Of a stretch of 64,000 bases of DNA, positions 52,237 through 61,644 are shown piece by piece; position 1 is the first letter of the stretch; the number at the start of each line of letters is the position of its first letter. The stretch comes from Oleispira sp963851095. Lineage in GTDB: Bacteria > Pseudomonadota > Gammaproteobacteria > Pseudomonadales > Oceanobacteraceae. The notes below the pieces were generated by a model. That model saw only the letters and a list, made by a program, of their open reading frames with translations, had not been told where the DNA came from and ran no database searches. A program made the translations under genes and the position numbers. The stretch is taken from assembly GCA_963851095.1 (NCBI GenBank), contig CAWKOX010000010.1, positions 62,001 through 126,000 of the forward strand, in the 5' to 3' direction.

Positions 52237-55200
52237 ATGCATATTTTATTGGCTAAGAAACAATTGATACCGTCTTTTATTCTAGCAATATCTACCTTAT
52301 TTTTTACCAGCTTGTCTTTGTCATACAGTCCTGGACTCAATTATATCCCTTCTCGTGATAATGCGGGAACGGGGGGCATTGATGAATCTCAACAGGGTTG
52401 TGTTTACCGCGAAAGTGATGCTTCAGGTGGAAGCTGGACTGTCGACGATTGTGATTATGTGGGGGCTCATTATGCCTGTTATAACGGCACTGAATGGCAA
52501 ATTTCACAAGCGCTGGGTTCAGCAACAAATCCTGGTGAGCCTCGTGATGGTAATGTCGGCTCACAAATTAAGTCAGTAGATTTATGGGATCCAGTTAAAG
52601 CCGATAATTTGTGTAAATCAAATTTTGGTCCTTCTTATTTCTTCAGTGTGCCGGTTAATGCACAAGAAGATGAAAAGCTAGGGGCGGCCATTACAGGAAT
52701 GATTGCTGCTAAAAAGAGAACTTGGCTCTATTATTATTCAAACACTGAAAATATTGCGCTGTCTGCTAATTATTGGTTGGGAAATCGAACTGAATATACT
52801 AATTTACTGACGTCTAATTTAGGCAATGCGGGTGACTTAGGAATAGGAGGTGTTGCTGATTGTACGCTTATCGATAGAGCTACTGGCTTATGGCAAGATG
52901 CCCCTTGTTCAGAAAAACACTCTTTTGCCTGCTATGATTCTGGCGCTTGGTTAATTACGAAGACTCAAGAAAGGTGGAAGTCAGGTTTTTCTTCTTGTGA
53001 AACTGAATATGGGCTGCAAACCTTGTATGCCGTTCCTAGAGATGTTGGTGAAAATAGCGCTATTGCAGCTGCTGCCTTGCCTTCAGGTGGTACAGGTGTA
53101 GCAGCAGATTATAATAAAGTATGGCTAAATCGTTCAGATTTGGCGTATGAAGAATTCTTTATTTCAAATCAAACTCGCCAAGCTTGGTGGGCAGCAGGTC
53201 AGCCTACTAATCGCGGAAATGCAGACTGTACATTAGTTGACTCTTCTGGAAACTGGATTGCTGAATCGTGTAATGGCGCAGTGGCTTACCATGCTTGTTA
53301 TTTAGGCAATAACCAGTGGCAGCTAACCAGTGATATACCAGATTTAAAACGTTCTGAATCTGCATTAGGTTTTGGGCTATGTAAACGACTTGCAGATAAT
53401 GCGGAGTATCGCCCGCCTAATACAGCAATATCCAATAACGTGCTTGCTGGTCTCGTGGATACATTACCTAGCAATAAGTTTGTTTGGGTGAATTACAGCG
53501 ACCAAAATAGCGAAGGTTATTGGAAAGAAGAAAGCCCGTTTTTAGATTTTGTCAGTATCGATGGGATACTAGCGGGTGAGTCGCAAGATTGTGGTTATTT
53601 TAGTCTTGAAACAGATAATAAACGAAACTGGTTAGCAGGCCAGTGCTACGCAGGTGGAGCACCGCTACAGCAAGGTTTTGCTTGCACTAACGGTTATGAA
53701 TGGAAAGTTGCTACAGAAGCACAAACAAGTGGTGCATCGCTGGTTTCTGATTTATGGAAAGATGGCTTTACTGCGTGTGAAGTCGCTTTTGGTAAAGATT
53801 ATGAATTTGCTGCGCCTTACGACGCTGATCAAAACTCTCGCCTTGCTTTAGCCTTAAGACTTTCGGGTAATACACGTGCGTGGTTGAATCTTAATGATGC
53901 TAAATCAGAGGGCGAGTGGGTTGCTAATGGCCCAGTTGTTAACTTATCTCCAGTTATTATCTCATTGACATCTCAACGAGAAGTTTCTGAAAAACAAGCG
54001 CTTAACCTATCGGTTACGGCATCAGACCCAGAAACGGGTAATAATGTAGGGTTAACTTACCAATGGTCTATCATCGGTGAACAGGTAGGGCTCAATAATA
54101 CGGGTACGGATACTGTAGTCACCCCTGTTTTAGTGAATGCAAATACGCCTACGGTGACGATCCCAGCGGTTGATTTAATCAACGATGATTATTATTTAGA
54201 CCTTCAATTGCAAATCACTGATGCAGACGTAGATTCACCTGCCACTACAACCAAAGTAATAACGATTAAAATTATTTCACCATTACGTGCGGCTTATGAC
54301 TTTAATAATTTCACCAACCCTGCACTGGATATTAGTGGTAATGGTCATGACTTAATTTTAGACCCGTCGCAGGTAGGAATACAGGCTCACGCTGTTGGTT
54401 CAGGAAATTATTTTGCCAAGCTAGGCAGTGGTGATTCATTCTCTATTGTTGGGACTGGGCCTAACGGCTTAATAGTTGGAGATACCAATGATGAATATAC
54501 GGTAATGTTCCGTTTTAAAATGGATGAATTACCCGCTGATGCTTTCGCTACCTTTTTGCAAAAGGGGGCTGCAGGCTCTAGACAGCCAGGGATCTTCTTT
54601 AATAAAGCGGGCAGCAACATAAATTACACCAACTCAACAACCAGTGGCCAAAATGCATCAAGCGCAGTGAGTAATGAAGAGGTTAGGCTGGATCAGTGGA
54701 TGACGGTCGCTTATGTTAAAACTCCCACTGACATGATCTTTTACATCGATAAAGCCGAGGCTAATCTTGATCCTGCTCCTTGGAATACGGTTCCTGATAG
54801 TAGTAGCGTATTAAATGGTACTAGCGTGGACTTCTCTGCAGGTAATTGGCATTTTGGGAATAGTCCATTTACCAGTGAAGGGATTACTGGTGGTTTGGAT
54901 GATATTCGAGTTTATAGTCGTGCGTTGACGGCCGCAGAGTTGACGACTATTTTCCCTGACCAGCCTCGTGGAGTATTTAATTTTGTTAATTCACAAGAAG
55001 CCGGTGATGAAAATGAAGTTCCAGCGGCAGTTGATGAGCTATTAATTCCTATTAGTCGAACGCAGGGTGATGATGGCGAGGTTTCTGTTGGCTTTAAACT
55101 AGTATCTGGCTCTGCAATTTTGGATACCGATTTTAGACTAAAAGATGACCTAGAATTGATAGGAAGTGCTGATAGAGGAAAAGGTACTTTAACTTGGGGT

Positions 55201-57447
55201 ATCCATGACGCAATCAATAAAAACATCGTCGTAGAATTACTGGGTGATAATGTTCGAGAAGGTACGGAAACATTTACTATTGAGCTTGAACGCTTAGGGA
55301 ATACTGAACCTGAGTTGGGTAACAATAGCGTTATCGATGTTAATATTGTTGATAAAACCCCCAATATTTACGGAGCAATTGGTATTGCACCGTCCACAGC
55401 GATTGAAAATAGTGCAGTAGACGAAGGGCAGTCAGGTAATATTACGGTTGAGCGAGTCGGCAGTGATAGTATTGGTGCTTTTGATGTCCTTTATGAAATT
55501 GAGTCATTAACTGCAGACAGTGCATCTGATTTCTCAATCACACAGGCTGGATTTGTACCTTCTGGTAGTTCAGGAACCAATGTTGTTATTGGAAATGGGC
55601 GCCTAAGCTTCATAAATAATTCAACGGGAACACCTGAAGTTCGCCAAACTCAAACACTGAGTTTTGATGCCGCTTCTGATACTGAGTTAGAATTTGATGA
55701 AGCATTTAAGGTTAGACTACTTGCAGTAACAGACCCTGGTCAGATGACCCTTTCTGCACCTGCCAACAGTGCAATTCTGGGCACTGCGAATGAATATACT
55801 CAAATTATTAATGATATTTCACCTGGGCGAGTGAGTTTTGCTCAAGCAAGTGCGTCCGTGGATGAGGTGGATCAAGGCGGCGGCAGTAATTCGGTTATAG
55901 TTGCGCTTGAAAGATTGGGCGGTGACGATGGCGAAATGTGCGTCACTTTAAACTTAAGTGCTAGCACTGCTGATACCCCTTCTGATTATACTGTCACTTA
56001 TTTACACCCATCTGCCTCAGGGCAGTCTGATGTATTCTGGAGTGATCAGGATAGTGGAGTTAAGACGGTCCAGATCACGGCTGTTAATGATGAAGTATAT
56101 GATCCAAGCGAAATTATTGAGATAACTTGGACTCGGAAGGTAAGTTGTAATGGTTCAGTGTCGGTTGTGCCTTATGCAGCCGAACCTTCTGACATCGGAA
56201 GTACTCAGGTAACAATTGACGATTACACGACTCCCGTTTTGCTAAAATTCACCGAAACTAATTATTCAGTCTCTGAATTAACAGCGGCTAAAACAATAAC
56301 GGTTCAGGCGACTCAGACTCGTCTTGTTAGTGACCCGAACGAAGGTGACTTTACAAATGCTAATCGTGTTAATAATAATGGTTTTACTGTGAATTTAACT
56401 CGGGTAGAAACCAGTGCAATTGAAGGCACTCACTTTGGTGACTTAACTGGGTTAGAAACTATTACATTTTCACCAGGTGAAACTGAAAAAACAATTACCG
56501 TCCCTATTGTTGATAACTGTGTGGCAACGCCTAGCTTATCCGTAGGGTTTGGTTTAGCTGTGCCGGGTACTAATACGTTGCCAACGACTTTGATTGACGT
56601 ATCGAGTGCTTCAAGCGGCTTGGCAATTACAGACGCATCCCCATCATTATTGGTCAGTGCAGGTGCTACAGTTGCTGGCGTATCTAATCCAGCCGAGTTA
56701 ACAGGTGGTAAATGGATTGTAACAGCAGATGGAACGACTTCAGGTGGATTTGAATCTAAAAAACTTAAATTGCTAGCAGAAAATAATACTACAGATGCTT
56801 GTCCATTAACGTACAAATGGAAACATATTTCTGTTGCTCCTGCGCTCCCTGCAACAGGTGTGGGGAAGGCCGGTGCGAATTTCCCGAGCAACTTTACAAT
56901 AGCTCCTCATTTGCCTAGTACGATTAGTTTGATAAGCACCGTTGCTGAGGTTAATGAATTTACACTCCCATTTGTAGTTGACGATACCGTTCTTAATTAT
57001 CAAGTCGAAGTGAAGCACCCTGAAAAAGCTGCTGTAACCATTAATGTGCCTATTTCAATTGCAGCGAATTGGAGTCGCTTAAAGAATGATCGTGGTTGGT
57101 GTACAGAGATAGATGGTAGTGAGATTGGTACAAGTACGGCATGTAATGAAAACTTTATTTATAACCCAACGACGAAACAGGTTATTAGTGAGACTCTGGT
57201 TGGGGGTGAGTATGGTTGCTTCGAGGTGGTTTCTGGTAGTGATGAGGATGTACGATTTAGAAGTTGTAGCACTAATGCATTACAGCAAATTAGTTTCACT
57301 GGTGGCGGCCAGAATATGAAAGCAAGTAATGGTAATCATTTGGTTGATACACTGACTTGGTTTACTGAGCGTGGACTTAAAAGTTTAAGTGGTGGAAATG
57401 CTGGTGGTCAGAGTGGTAGTCGTAGAGATTGGTTCTGGGAGAACTAA
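52237..57447 (+). CDS. Giant exported multi-lectin/LamG/Calx-beta adhesin
   Basis: 1736 residues with a signal peptide. Order: four C-type-lectin-like repeats from ~53 to ~568 (each D/G-C-x-L-x...G-x-W-x4-C-x5-[FY]-x-C-[YT]...W; repeat starts near 53, 207, 329 and 450), a PKD/cadherin-like domain (~570-685, L-T-Y-Q-W-S), a LamG-like jellyroll (~688-908, A-Y-D-F-N-N...G-G-L-D-D-I-R-V-Y-S-R-A-L), then three to four Calx-beta-like domains (~909-1470, e.g. E-G-T-E-T-F-T-I-E-L, E-F-D-E-A-F-K-V-R-L), and a C-terminal Trp/Cys-rich domain (~1610-1736). This is a calcium-linked surface or secreted adhesin architecture. No LPXTG, autotransporter barrel or C-terminal secretion signal is visible. It sits in the middle of the family operon, which suggests the small proteins display or anchor it. 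Confidence 0.85.
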   Translation: MHILLAKKQLIPSFILAISTLFFTSLSLSYSPGLNYIPSRDNAGTGGIDESQQGCVYRESDASGGSWTVDDCDYVGAHYACYNGTEWQISQALGSATNPGEPRDGNVGSQIKSVDLWDPVKADNLCKSNFGPSYFFSVPVNAQEDEKLGAAITGMIAAKKRTWLYYYSNTENIALSANYWLGNRTEYTNLLTSNLGNAGDLGIGGVADCTLIDRATGLWQDAPCSEKHSFACYDSGAWLITKTQERWKSGFSSCETEYGLQTLYAVPRDVGENSAIAAAALPSGGTGVAADYNKVWLNRSDLAYEEFFISNQTRQAWWAAGQPTNRGNADCTLVDSSGNWIAESCNGAVAYHACYLGNNQWQLTSDIPDLKRSESALGFGLCKRLADNAEYRPPNTAISNNVLAGLVDTLPSNKFVWVNYSDQNSEGYWKEESPFLDFVSIDGILAGESQDCGYFSLETDNKRNWLAGQCYAGGAPLQQGFACTNGYEWKVATEAQTSGASLVSDLWKDGFTACEVAFGKDYEFAAPYDADQNSRLALALRLSGNTRAWLNLNDAKSEGEWVANGPVVNLSPVIISLTSQREVSEKQALNLSVTASDPETGNNVGLTYQWSIIGEQVGLNNTGTDTVVTPVLVNANTPTVTIPAVDLINDDYYLDLQLQITDADVDSPATTTKVITIKIISPLRAAYDFNNFTNPALDISGNGHDLILDPSQVGIQAHAVGSGNYFAKLGSGDSFSIVGTGPNGLIVGDTNDEYTVMFRFKMDELPADAFATFLQKGAAGSRQPGIFFNKAGSNINYTNSTTSGQNASSAVSNEEVRLDQWMTVAYVKTPTDMIFYIDKAEANLDPAPWNTVPDSSSVLNGTSVDFSAGNWHFGNSPFTSEGITGGLDDIRVYSRALTAAELTTIFPDQPRGVFNFVNSQEAGDENEVPAAVDELLIPISRTQGDDGEVSVGFKLVSGSAILDTDFRLKDDLELIGSADRGKGTLTWGIHDAINKNIVVELLGDNVREGTETFTIELERLGNTEPELGNNSVIDVNIVDKTPNIYGAIGIAPSTAIENSAVDEGQSGNITVERVGSDSIGAFDVLYEIESLTADSASDFSITQAGFVPSGSSGTNVVIGNGRLSFINNSTGTPEVRQTQTLSFDAASDTELEFDEAFKVRLLAVTDPGQMTLSAPANSAILGTANEYTQIINDISPGRVSFAQASASVDEVDQGGGSNSVIVALERLGGDDGEMCVTLNLSASTADTPSDYTVTYLHPSASGQSDVFWSDQDSGVKTVQITAVNDEVYDPSEIIEITWTRKVSCNGSVSVVPYAAEPSDIGSTQVTIDDYTTPVLLKFTETNYSVSELTAAKTITVQATQTRLVSDPNEGDFTNANRVNNNGFTVNLTRVETSAIEGTHFGDLTGLETITFSPGETEKTITVPIVDNCVATPSLSVGFGLAVPGTNTLPTTLIDVSSASSGLAITDASPSLLVSAGATVAGVSNPAELTGGKWIVTADGTTSGGFESKKLKLLAENNTTDACPLTYKWKHISVAPALPATGVGKAGANFPSNFTIAPHLPSTISLISTVAEVNEFTLPFVVDDTVLNYQVEVKHPEKAAVTINVPISIAANWSRLKNDRGWCTEIDGSEIGTSTACNENFIYNPTTKQVISETLVGGEYGCFEVVSGSDEDVRFRSCSTNALQQISFTGGGQNMKASNGNHLVDTLTWFTERGLKSLSGGNAGGQSGSRRDWFWEN

Positions 57448-57485
57448 TAACTATTCCACTTATACTAAGTAAAGCAAAGACAGGG

Positions 57486-57517
57486 TAAAGATGTTGTACA
57501 TACGTACAACATCTTTA
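57486..57517. terminator. Perfect 14-bp hairpin between the adhesin gene and the next gene
   Basis: TAAAGATGTTGTAC / GTACAACATCTTTA with an ATAC loop, 38 bp after the stop. It could terminate or attenuate transcription, though the U-tract is weak. Confidence 0.55.
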
Positions 57518-57627
57518 TACAATCAATAATAGATTTAGAATTGAGTTGTGTGGTTTCCAAAAAACATCGCTTATAGTCAAAAGCTTAGAACTATAAAAAT
57601 AAAAATATTCAGAGTAAGAGTGATTCT

Positions 57628-58773
57628 ATGAAGAAACTCGTATTACATTATATTAATCTTCCTTTGCTATTAGGTGCCTTGAGCGCACCTAGTTATGCGC
57701 TCGAAGCTATGAATGATAATGAGCTTTCATCAACCACGGGTGAAGGGCTTGGTGTGATTGTTGATGATTTATCGATACATAGTGCTGACAAAGGTGAACC
57801 AGGGGAGTTTGAGATTGTTCTTGATCTAAACGAAACCCTTGGCCAAGAACAGTTTATCTTCAGTGAGTTAAGAATTCATAAAACGGGTACGGTTTCTGGT
57901 TCGGCCGATTCAGGCGGCAATTTTGGTACCATTGAAAATCCTGTTTATTTGGGTGACTTGCGTGCCATTAATGTTTTTAGCGGTAATGTAACAGACTCTC
58001 TAGATACTACCGTGTCAGAAACAACCTCTTTGCGTGCAGAATTTCCTGGCTCGTCTTTAACGCAAGTTGATCGCTCAGCTAATGCGCAGCAAAATAACTT
58101 TGCCGCTTATACTACTTCCGCAGCGTTGTTTGAATCAAATCTAAGTGCAGTGTCTGATAAATTTAACGCTCATTTGCGCTTTGATGATTTCATCGCATCG
58201 AACCCAGTGGGTAATCAAAATAACTTTCGAGCATTAATTGATATCGAAGGTTTTCGATTTTATGGTACTTACACCGATATTTTTGCGACACAAGGTAAGG
58301 GTATTTCTCTTGCTGGTGGAACAGGTCTTTATATTGATAAAGTGACTCTTTCTACTTCCTTACCAACTACGGCGAGTAAAAATGCAGCCGCAGCATCTGG
58401 CGATTATGTAACCTCTCCAATAGATAGCCGACTGACATTTAATGGCATTGATATTTATACAACATTGGGTACTCAAAATCAGCCGTTAACGTTTGATAAT
58501 GTCACTGATGAAAATGGTAATAATCAACTCCAGCTGGAGATATCACCACTGCCAGCTTCCGTTGGTATCGCACCAAAAAGTAATGTCTATGTTAAGAGTA
58601 TTTATTTTGGTGAAAAATACAATCCTGCTCTAAGAACAGGGTTACGATCAGGAATGGCAGATGATGGAACTCCTGAAAATTATCATTATGCGTTTCAACC
58701 CGATGTTGGCAATACTATTGAAATTCGTGGTATTCAGGTTCAACACCTTCGTATAACGACTATGGATATTTAA
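57628..58773 (+). CDS. Exported GQSGI-family beta-rich protein 4
   Basis: 381 residues. Signal peptide ends at S-Y-A; the mature N-terminus reads L-E-A-M-N-D-N-E-L-S-S-T-T-G-E-G-L-G-V, a diverged copy of the family motif (G-E-G-L-G instead of G-Q-S-G-I). The body has D-N-G-rich beta strands and ends in I-E-I-R-G-I-Q-V-Q-H-L-R-I-T. No cysteine. It is separated from the adhesin gene by 180 bp with a perfect hairpin, so it may start a second transcript with the next two genes. A GTAAGAG sequence lies upstream of the ATG. Unknown function. Confidence 0.78.
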   Translation: MKKLVLHYINLPLLLGALSAPSYALEAMNDNELSSTTGEGLGVIVDDLSIHSADKGEPGEFEIVLDLNETLGQEQFIFSELRIHKTGTVSGSADSGGNFGTIENPVYLGDLRAINVFSGNVTDSLDTTVSETTSLRAEFPGSSLTQVDRSANAQQNNFAAYTTSAALFESNLSAVSDKFNAHLRFDDFIASNPVGNQNNFRALIDIEGFRFYGTYTDIFATQGKGISLAGGTGLYIDKVTLSTSLPTTASKNAAAASGDYVTSPIDSRLTFNGIDIYTTLGTQNQPLTFDNVTDENGNNQLQLEISPLPASVGIAPKSNVYVKSIYFGEKYNPALRTGLRSGMADDGTPENYHYAFQPDVGNTIEIRGIQVQHLRITTMDI

Positions 58774-58782
58774 CAGGACAAT

Positions 58783-59277
58783 ATGATGATAAATAAATTA
58801 ATTTATACGGCTGTTACATCATTCTTGTTTGCTATTAATAGTTTTGCGGAACTTGTTCCTGTTGCTGATGATGTGTTAAATGAAGTATCTGGTCAAAGTG
58901 GTATCACATTGAATGCCAAAGTAATACTAGGGGATGAAAGTAGTATTGTCTTTACTAATACATCTGGGAAAACGAAGGCAGATGCAAGCGCAGCTGAAAC
59001 GGGTTATTTGATTATTGACGAGCTTCAGGGGGCTATTGAATTTGAAGGTTTGTCTCTTGATTTAGTTTCTGATTTTAAAAATTCAGGCAAATCTGCTTTA
59101 CAGTGGACTTTGCCTGATAAGATAAAAGCGACCAATTTAAAGACGACGGGTGTTTATATATCTAGTACTGAAAATGTTGATCCTGGTGTAAGCAGTACAT
59201 TTTTAATGGGACTGGAGCTTAATGGAGAACTTAGCTTACCGGCTAATACTCAAGTTTCTCTGTTTATTGTGGATTAA
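58783..59277 (+). CDS. Exported GQSGI-family beta-rich protein 5, short
   Basis: 164 residues, the smallest of the group. Signal peptide (M-M-I-N-K-L-I-Y-T-A-V-T-S-F-L-F-A...F-A), then E-L-V-P-V-A-D-D-V-L-N-E-V-S-G-Q-S-G-I-T, a strong copy of the family motif. Compact beta body and an end (P-A-N-T-Q-V-S-L-F-I-V-D) that may be a diverged form of the shared C-terminal strand. It begins 9 bp after the previous stop and overlaps closely with the next start. Being the minimal member, it is the best candidate for a subunit or cap. Unknown function. Confidence 0.8.
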   Translation: MMINKLIYTAVTSFLFAINSFAELVPVADDVLNEVSGQSGITLNAKVILGDESSIVFTNTSGKTKADASAAETGYLIIDELQGAIEFEGLSLDLVSDFKNSGKSALQWTLPDKIKATNLKTTGVYISSTENVDPGVSSTFLMGLELNGELSLPANTQVSLFIVD

Positions 59278-59278
59278 A

Positions 59279-60682
59279 ATGACTATGAATAAATTTATGA
59301 TAAAAAACCTTCAAGCTTTATCAGTACTTTTCTCTTTGTTCTTGTCTTTGCAAAGTACCGCTGATTTAACCTCTTTGAGTGACCATGCTTTAAGTGATGC
59401 GGCCCTTGGTGAGGTTGTAGGGCAAGCGTTATTTAAAATAGAAGAGGATACTGTTCCTAATGCAGAAGGTATTACGTTTACTAAACTTACTTTAGGTTTA
59501 GAAATTGCTATGAACGTTAATATCGATGAGCTTTCTGTTGGTCGGTATTACCGTCAGGGTGGTAATACCTGTATGGCGGGTCAACATGGCCGCTTCTGTT
59601 CGAATACTTCTGCTTCTGATTCCTACAATTCTTGGAATTGTCTAGAAAATAAGTGTGGCGGTATTGATCAATATACGAGCGATGGTACGCCATTCAGTGC
59701 TTCGGCATTAGTTTATGGTGATCTGATTGGCTTGAATAGTACTGAAAAATCATTAGCTGCGGCTGCCTCTTTAATTAGTAAAGATCACTATGCATACAGT
59801 GCTGCATTTACAAGGTCAGATATATTTCCTTCGGGCTTTAAGCGGACTTCAGACACAGATATAAGTCTACGCGATATGACATTTGGTCGTGTTATCGAAA
59901 ATCCCGATGGTACGCAAACACTTGAAGACTTCATTATTCAAAAACCTTTTATTCAGTTTGCACATGAAGATGTAGTCGTGGGCTCTGAGACTGTAAGAAA
60001 AATTGCAGGTTTGCGTCTCGGCTTTGGTTCTTCTTCGGGGGTCCAGGGTCAGGCAATTGATGCTGTGTCTGGTTTTGTACGCCCAGTTGTAGATGTAAGT
60101 GTTGATGCGGGTTGGCTTGGTGGAACAGCAGATTTTACCTTTGCTCCTTATTTAGGTGGTGTGCGAACGGTAGGTTTTATTGATGTTGATCCGACTAAAA
60201 CTTTGGTTGGGCCTTGTGCGGGTGGAGGCCTTGATCTAGCTTGTGGTAGTGTAGAGGATGCAGCTAAGGTTTCCGAAGCTTCACCTCAAGCGCAGTTATT
60301 TCCAATGCAAAATTTAGTGTTAGATGATTCGCCTGCTGTGTGGTTGTCTGTGCAAAGCAAAGATATCAATTATCCGTCAGATACAGTGGATGTTAAACAG
60401 GATAAGTCTGATCCTAATTCACCTACGGACTCTGTTCAATTTGATTATGAAACTGCAAAAGCAGGGTTTTGGTTTAATTTAGGTGCGCTAAATTTGACAA
60501 AGAATGGTCAACCTGTCCTTGAGCAAGTAAGTGGTACTACTAATTATACTTCAGCGAGTCTAGCAGAGTTTAATCGACTTTCTGGCATTCAAGGAAAAAC
60601 AGCTAAACCATTACACCCTGATAATTATTTTTCTTTGCACCCTAATAACGCTAAGTATCCACAGTCCAATAACTATTATTGA
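59279..60682 (+). CDS. Exported GQSGI-family protein 6, DUF6160/FilA-like
   Basis: 467 residues from the ATG at 59279, which overlaps nothing but follows the previous TAA within 2 bp. An upstream TTG-type extension to 59222 would run over the previous gene. Signal peptide ends at S-T-A; then L-S-D-A-A-L-G-E-V-V-G-Q-A-L-F-K-I, the family motif, and T-F-T-K-L-T-L-G-L-E-I-A-M-N-V-N-I-D-E-L, with L-S-V-G-R-Y-Y-R. This pattern is one I associate with DUF6160 and FilA-like proteins of Acinetobacter, Marinobacter and relatives (recall, not searched). It has six or more cysteines near C-M-A-G-Q-H-G-R-F-C-S and C-L-E-N-K-C-G, unlike its neighbours. Last gene, followed by a terminator. Confidence 0.78.
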   Translation: MTMNKFMIKNLQALSVLFSLFLSLQSTADLTSLSDHALSDAALGEVVGQALFKIEEDTVPNAEGITFTKLTLGLEIAMNVNIDELSVGRYYRQGGNTCMAGQHGRFCSNTSASDSYNSWNCLENKCGGIDQYTSDGTPFSASALVYGDLIGLNSTEKSLAAAASLISKDHYAYSAAFTRSDIFPSGFKRTSDTDISLRDMTFGRVIENPDGTQTLEDFIIQKPFIQFAHEDVVVGSETVRKIAGLRLGFGSSSGVQGQAIDAVSGFVRPVVDVSVDAGWLGGTADFTFAPYLGGVRTVGFIDVDPTKTLVGPCAGGGLDLACGSVEDAAKVSEASPQAQLFPMQNLVLDDSPAVWLSVQSKDINYPSDTVDVKQDKSDPNSPTDSVQFDYETAKAGFWFNLGALNLTKNGQPVLEQVSGTTNYTSASLAEFNRLSGIQGKTAKPLHPDNYFSLHPNNAKYPQSNNYY

Positions 60683-60742
60683 GTAATATTAGTTATTTAG
60701 TTTAATGCATTAGTTATTTACTTTTGTATTACTCTGATAATT

Positions 60743-60775
60743 AAAGCCCTTCTTTATTAAGAGGGGCTTTTTTTT
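60743..60775 (+). terminator. Terminator of the exported-protein operon
   Basis: AAAGCCC..TCTT pairs with AAGA.GGGGCTTT, followed by a run of T, about 60 bp after the last stop. Confidence 0.8.
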
Positions 60776-60933
60776 ACCTTTTGTTTATCTAATGAGGTAG
60801 CTGGTAGTTGTTCTTGATTTTATTCTGTGTAATGAGGAGGGACTTTTAAAAATTTGATTAAGTTCAAGTCTAATAATTTAGATTATTTCTTTGTTAAGGA
60901 AGGAGAGTATAAGTTATTAAATACTTAGACGAA

Positions 60934-60970
60934 AACCCAATCAGAGATATTCGAGTTCTCTGATTGGGTC
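60934..60970 (-). terminator. Terminator of the LRR lipoprotein gene
   Basis: ACCCAATCAGAGA and TCTCTGATTGGGT form a 13-bp stem around TATTCGAGT; on the reverse strand it is followed by TTTT. It lies about 42 bp after the lipoprotein stop. Confidence 0.75.
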
Positions 60971-61011
60971 AATAGTTGCTCTTTTTAATAGATAGAATAA
61001 TTAAGCTGGTA

Positions 61012-61611
61012 TTAGCTTTCTTGGCGTTCTATGCCAGACAGTTCATTAAGTTCTAATGAACCTAAAATAGTAAAATCTTGAATCTGATTGCTGTGAGTAT
61101 GTAATGATTTAAGCATGCTTAGTGATTGTAGTGGGCTTAAATCTTGTACGCTATTCTTTTGGATGCCAAGTTCAGTAAGTTCAGTAAGCTTGCTAAGAGC
61201 ATCCAAATTAGATATCTGGTTGCCACTTAAATAAAGGGTTTTGAGGTTCTTTAATTCTACTAATGGCGTAATATCATTAATTTCGTTAAAGCTCAGGTGC
61301 AAGGATTTCAATTGAGTTAGAGCCTCAATTCCCTCTAGAAATTGTATCCCTTTATTATTGCAAACAAGCGTCGTGATTTCTTCAATATACTCACGGCCTG
61401 TATTTTTTATACAAAGCTCTAAAGAATAATCAGAAATCGACAGAGTTTCGACCGGAGTCAGAGTAATCGAATTTTGGCTTGTGCTGCTAATGGATGCAGA
61501 TGTAGCTGTCTGAGGCGCAGAGGCGCTATTGCTTTGACCTTTACAGCCAAACATAGCAAGAGTTAGCGTACTAATCGCTAAAGCCGTACCTAGTTTGTTG
61601 ATTGCACTCAT
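61012..61611 (-). CDS. Small leucine-rich-repeat lipoprotein
   Basis: 199 residues. Lipobox L-A-M-F-G-C (Cys23) after a signal segment, then a Ser/Ala/Thr-rich linker and about four internalin-type LRRs (L-K-x-L-x-L-S-x-N-x-I-x-x-I/L-x-x-L). The consensus resembles the larger LRR protein at 18.2-19.7 kb but is shorter. LRRs form a protein-binding surface; as a lipoprotein it should be anchored in the inner or outer membrane. Residues after Cys (K-G) do not indicate inner-membrane retention by Asp. No partner is obvious. It diverges from the lysR gene across a palindrome-rich interval. Confidence 0.75.
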   Translation of the reverse strand: MSAINKLGTALAISTLTLAMFGCKGQSNSASAPQTATSASISSTSQNSITLTPVETLSISDYSLELCIKNTGREYIEEITTLVCNNKGIQFLEGIEALTQLKSLHLSFNEINDITPLVELKNLKTLYLSGNQISNLDALSKLTELTELGIQKNSVQDLSPLQSLSMLKSLHTHSNQIQDFTILGSLELNELSGIERQES

Positions 61612-61644
61612 TGATTTACCTATCTATATATTTTTTGTATTTAT

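Larger units (their letters stand above)
60683..61011. other. Intergenic region between the family operon and the LRR lipoprotein gene
   Basis: 329 bp between convergent genes. It holds two hairpin terminators, one for each direction, and AT-rich sequence otherwise. No gene was recognised. Confidence 0.65.

Noticed and set aside
52237..57447. Diversity-generating retroelement target, because of C-type-lectin-like domains
   Set aside because: No reverse transcriptase, accessory gene or template repeat is visible in the window.
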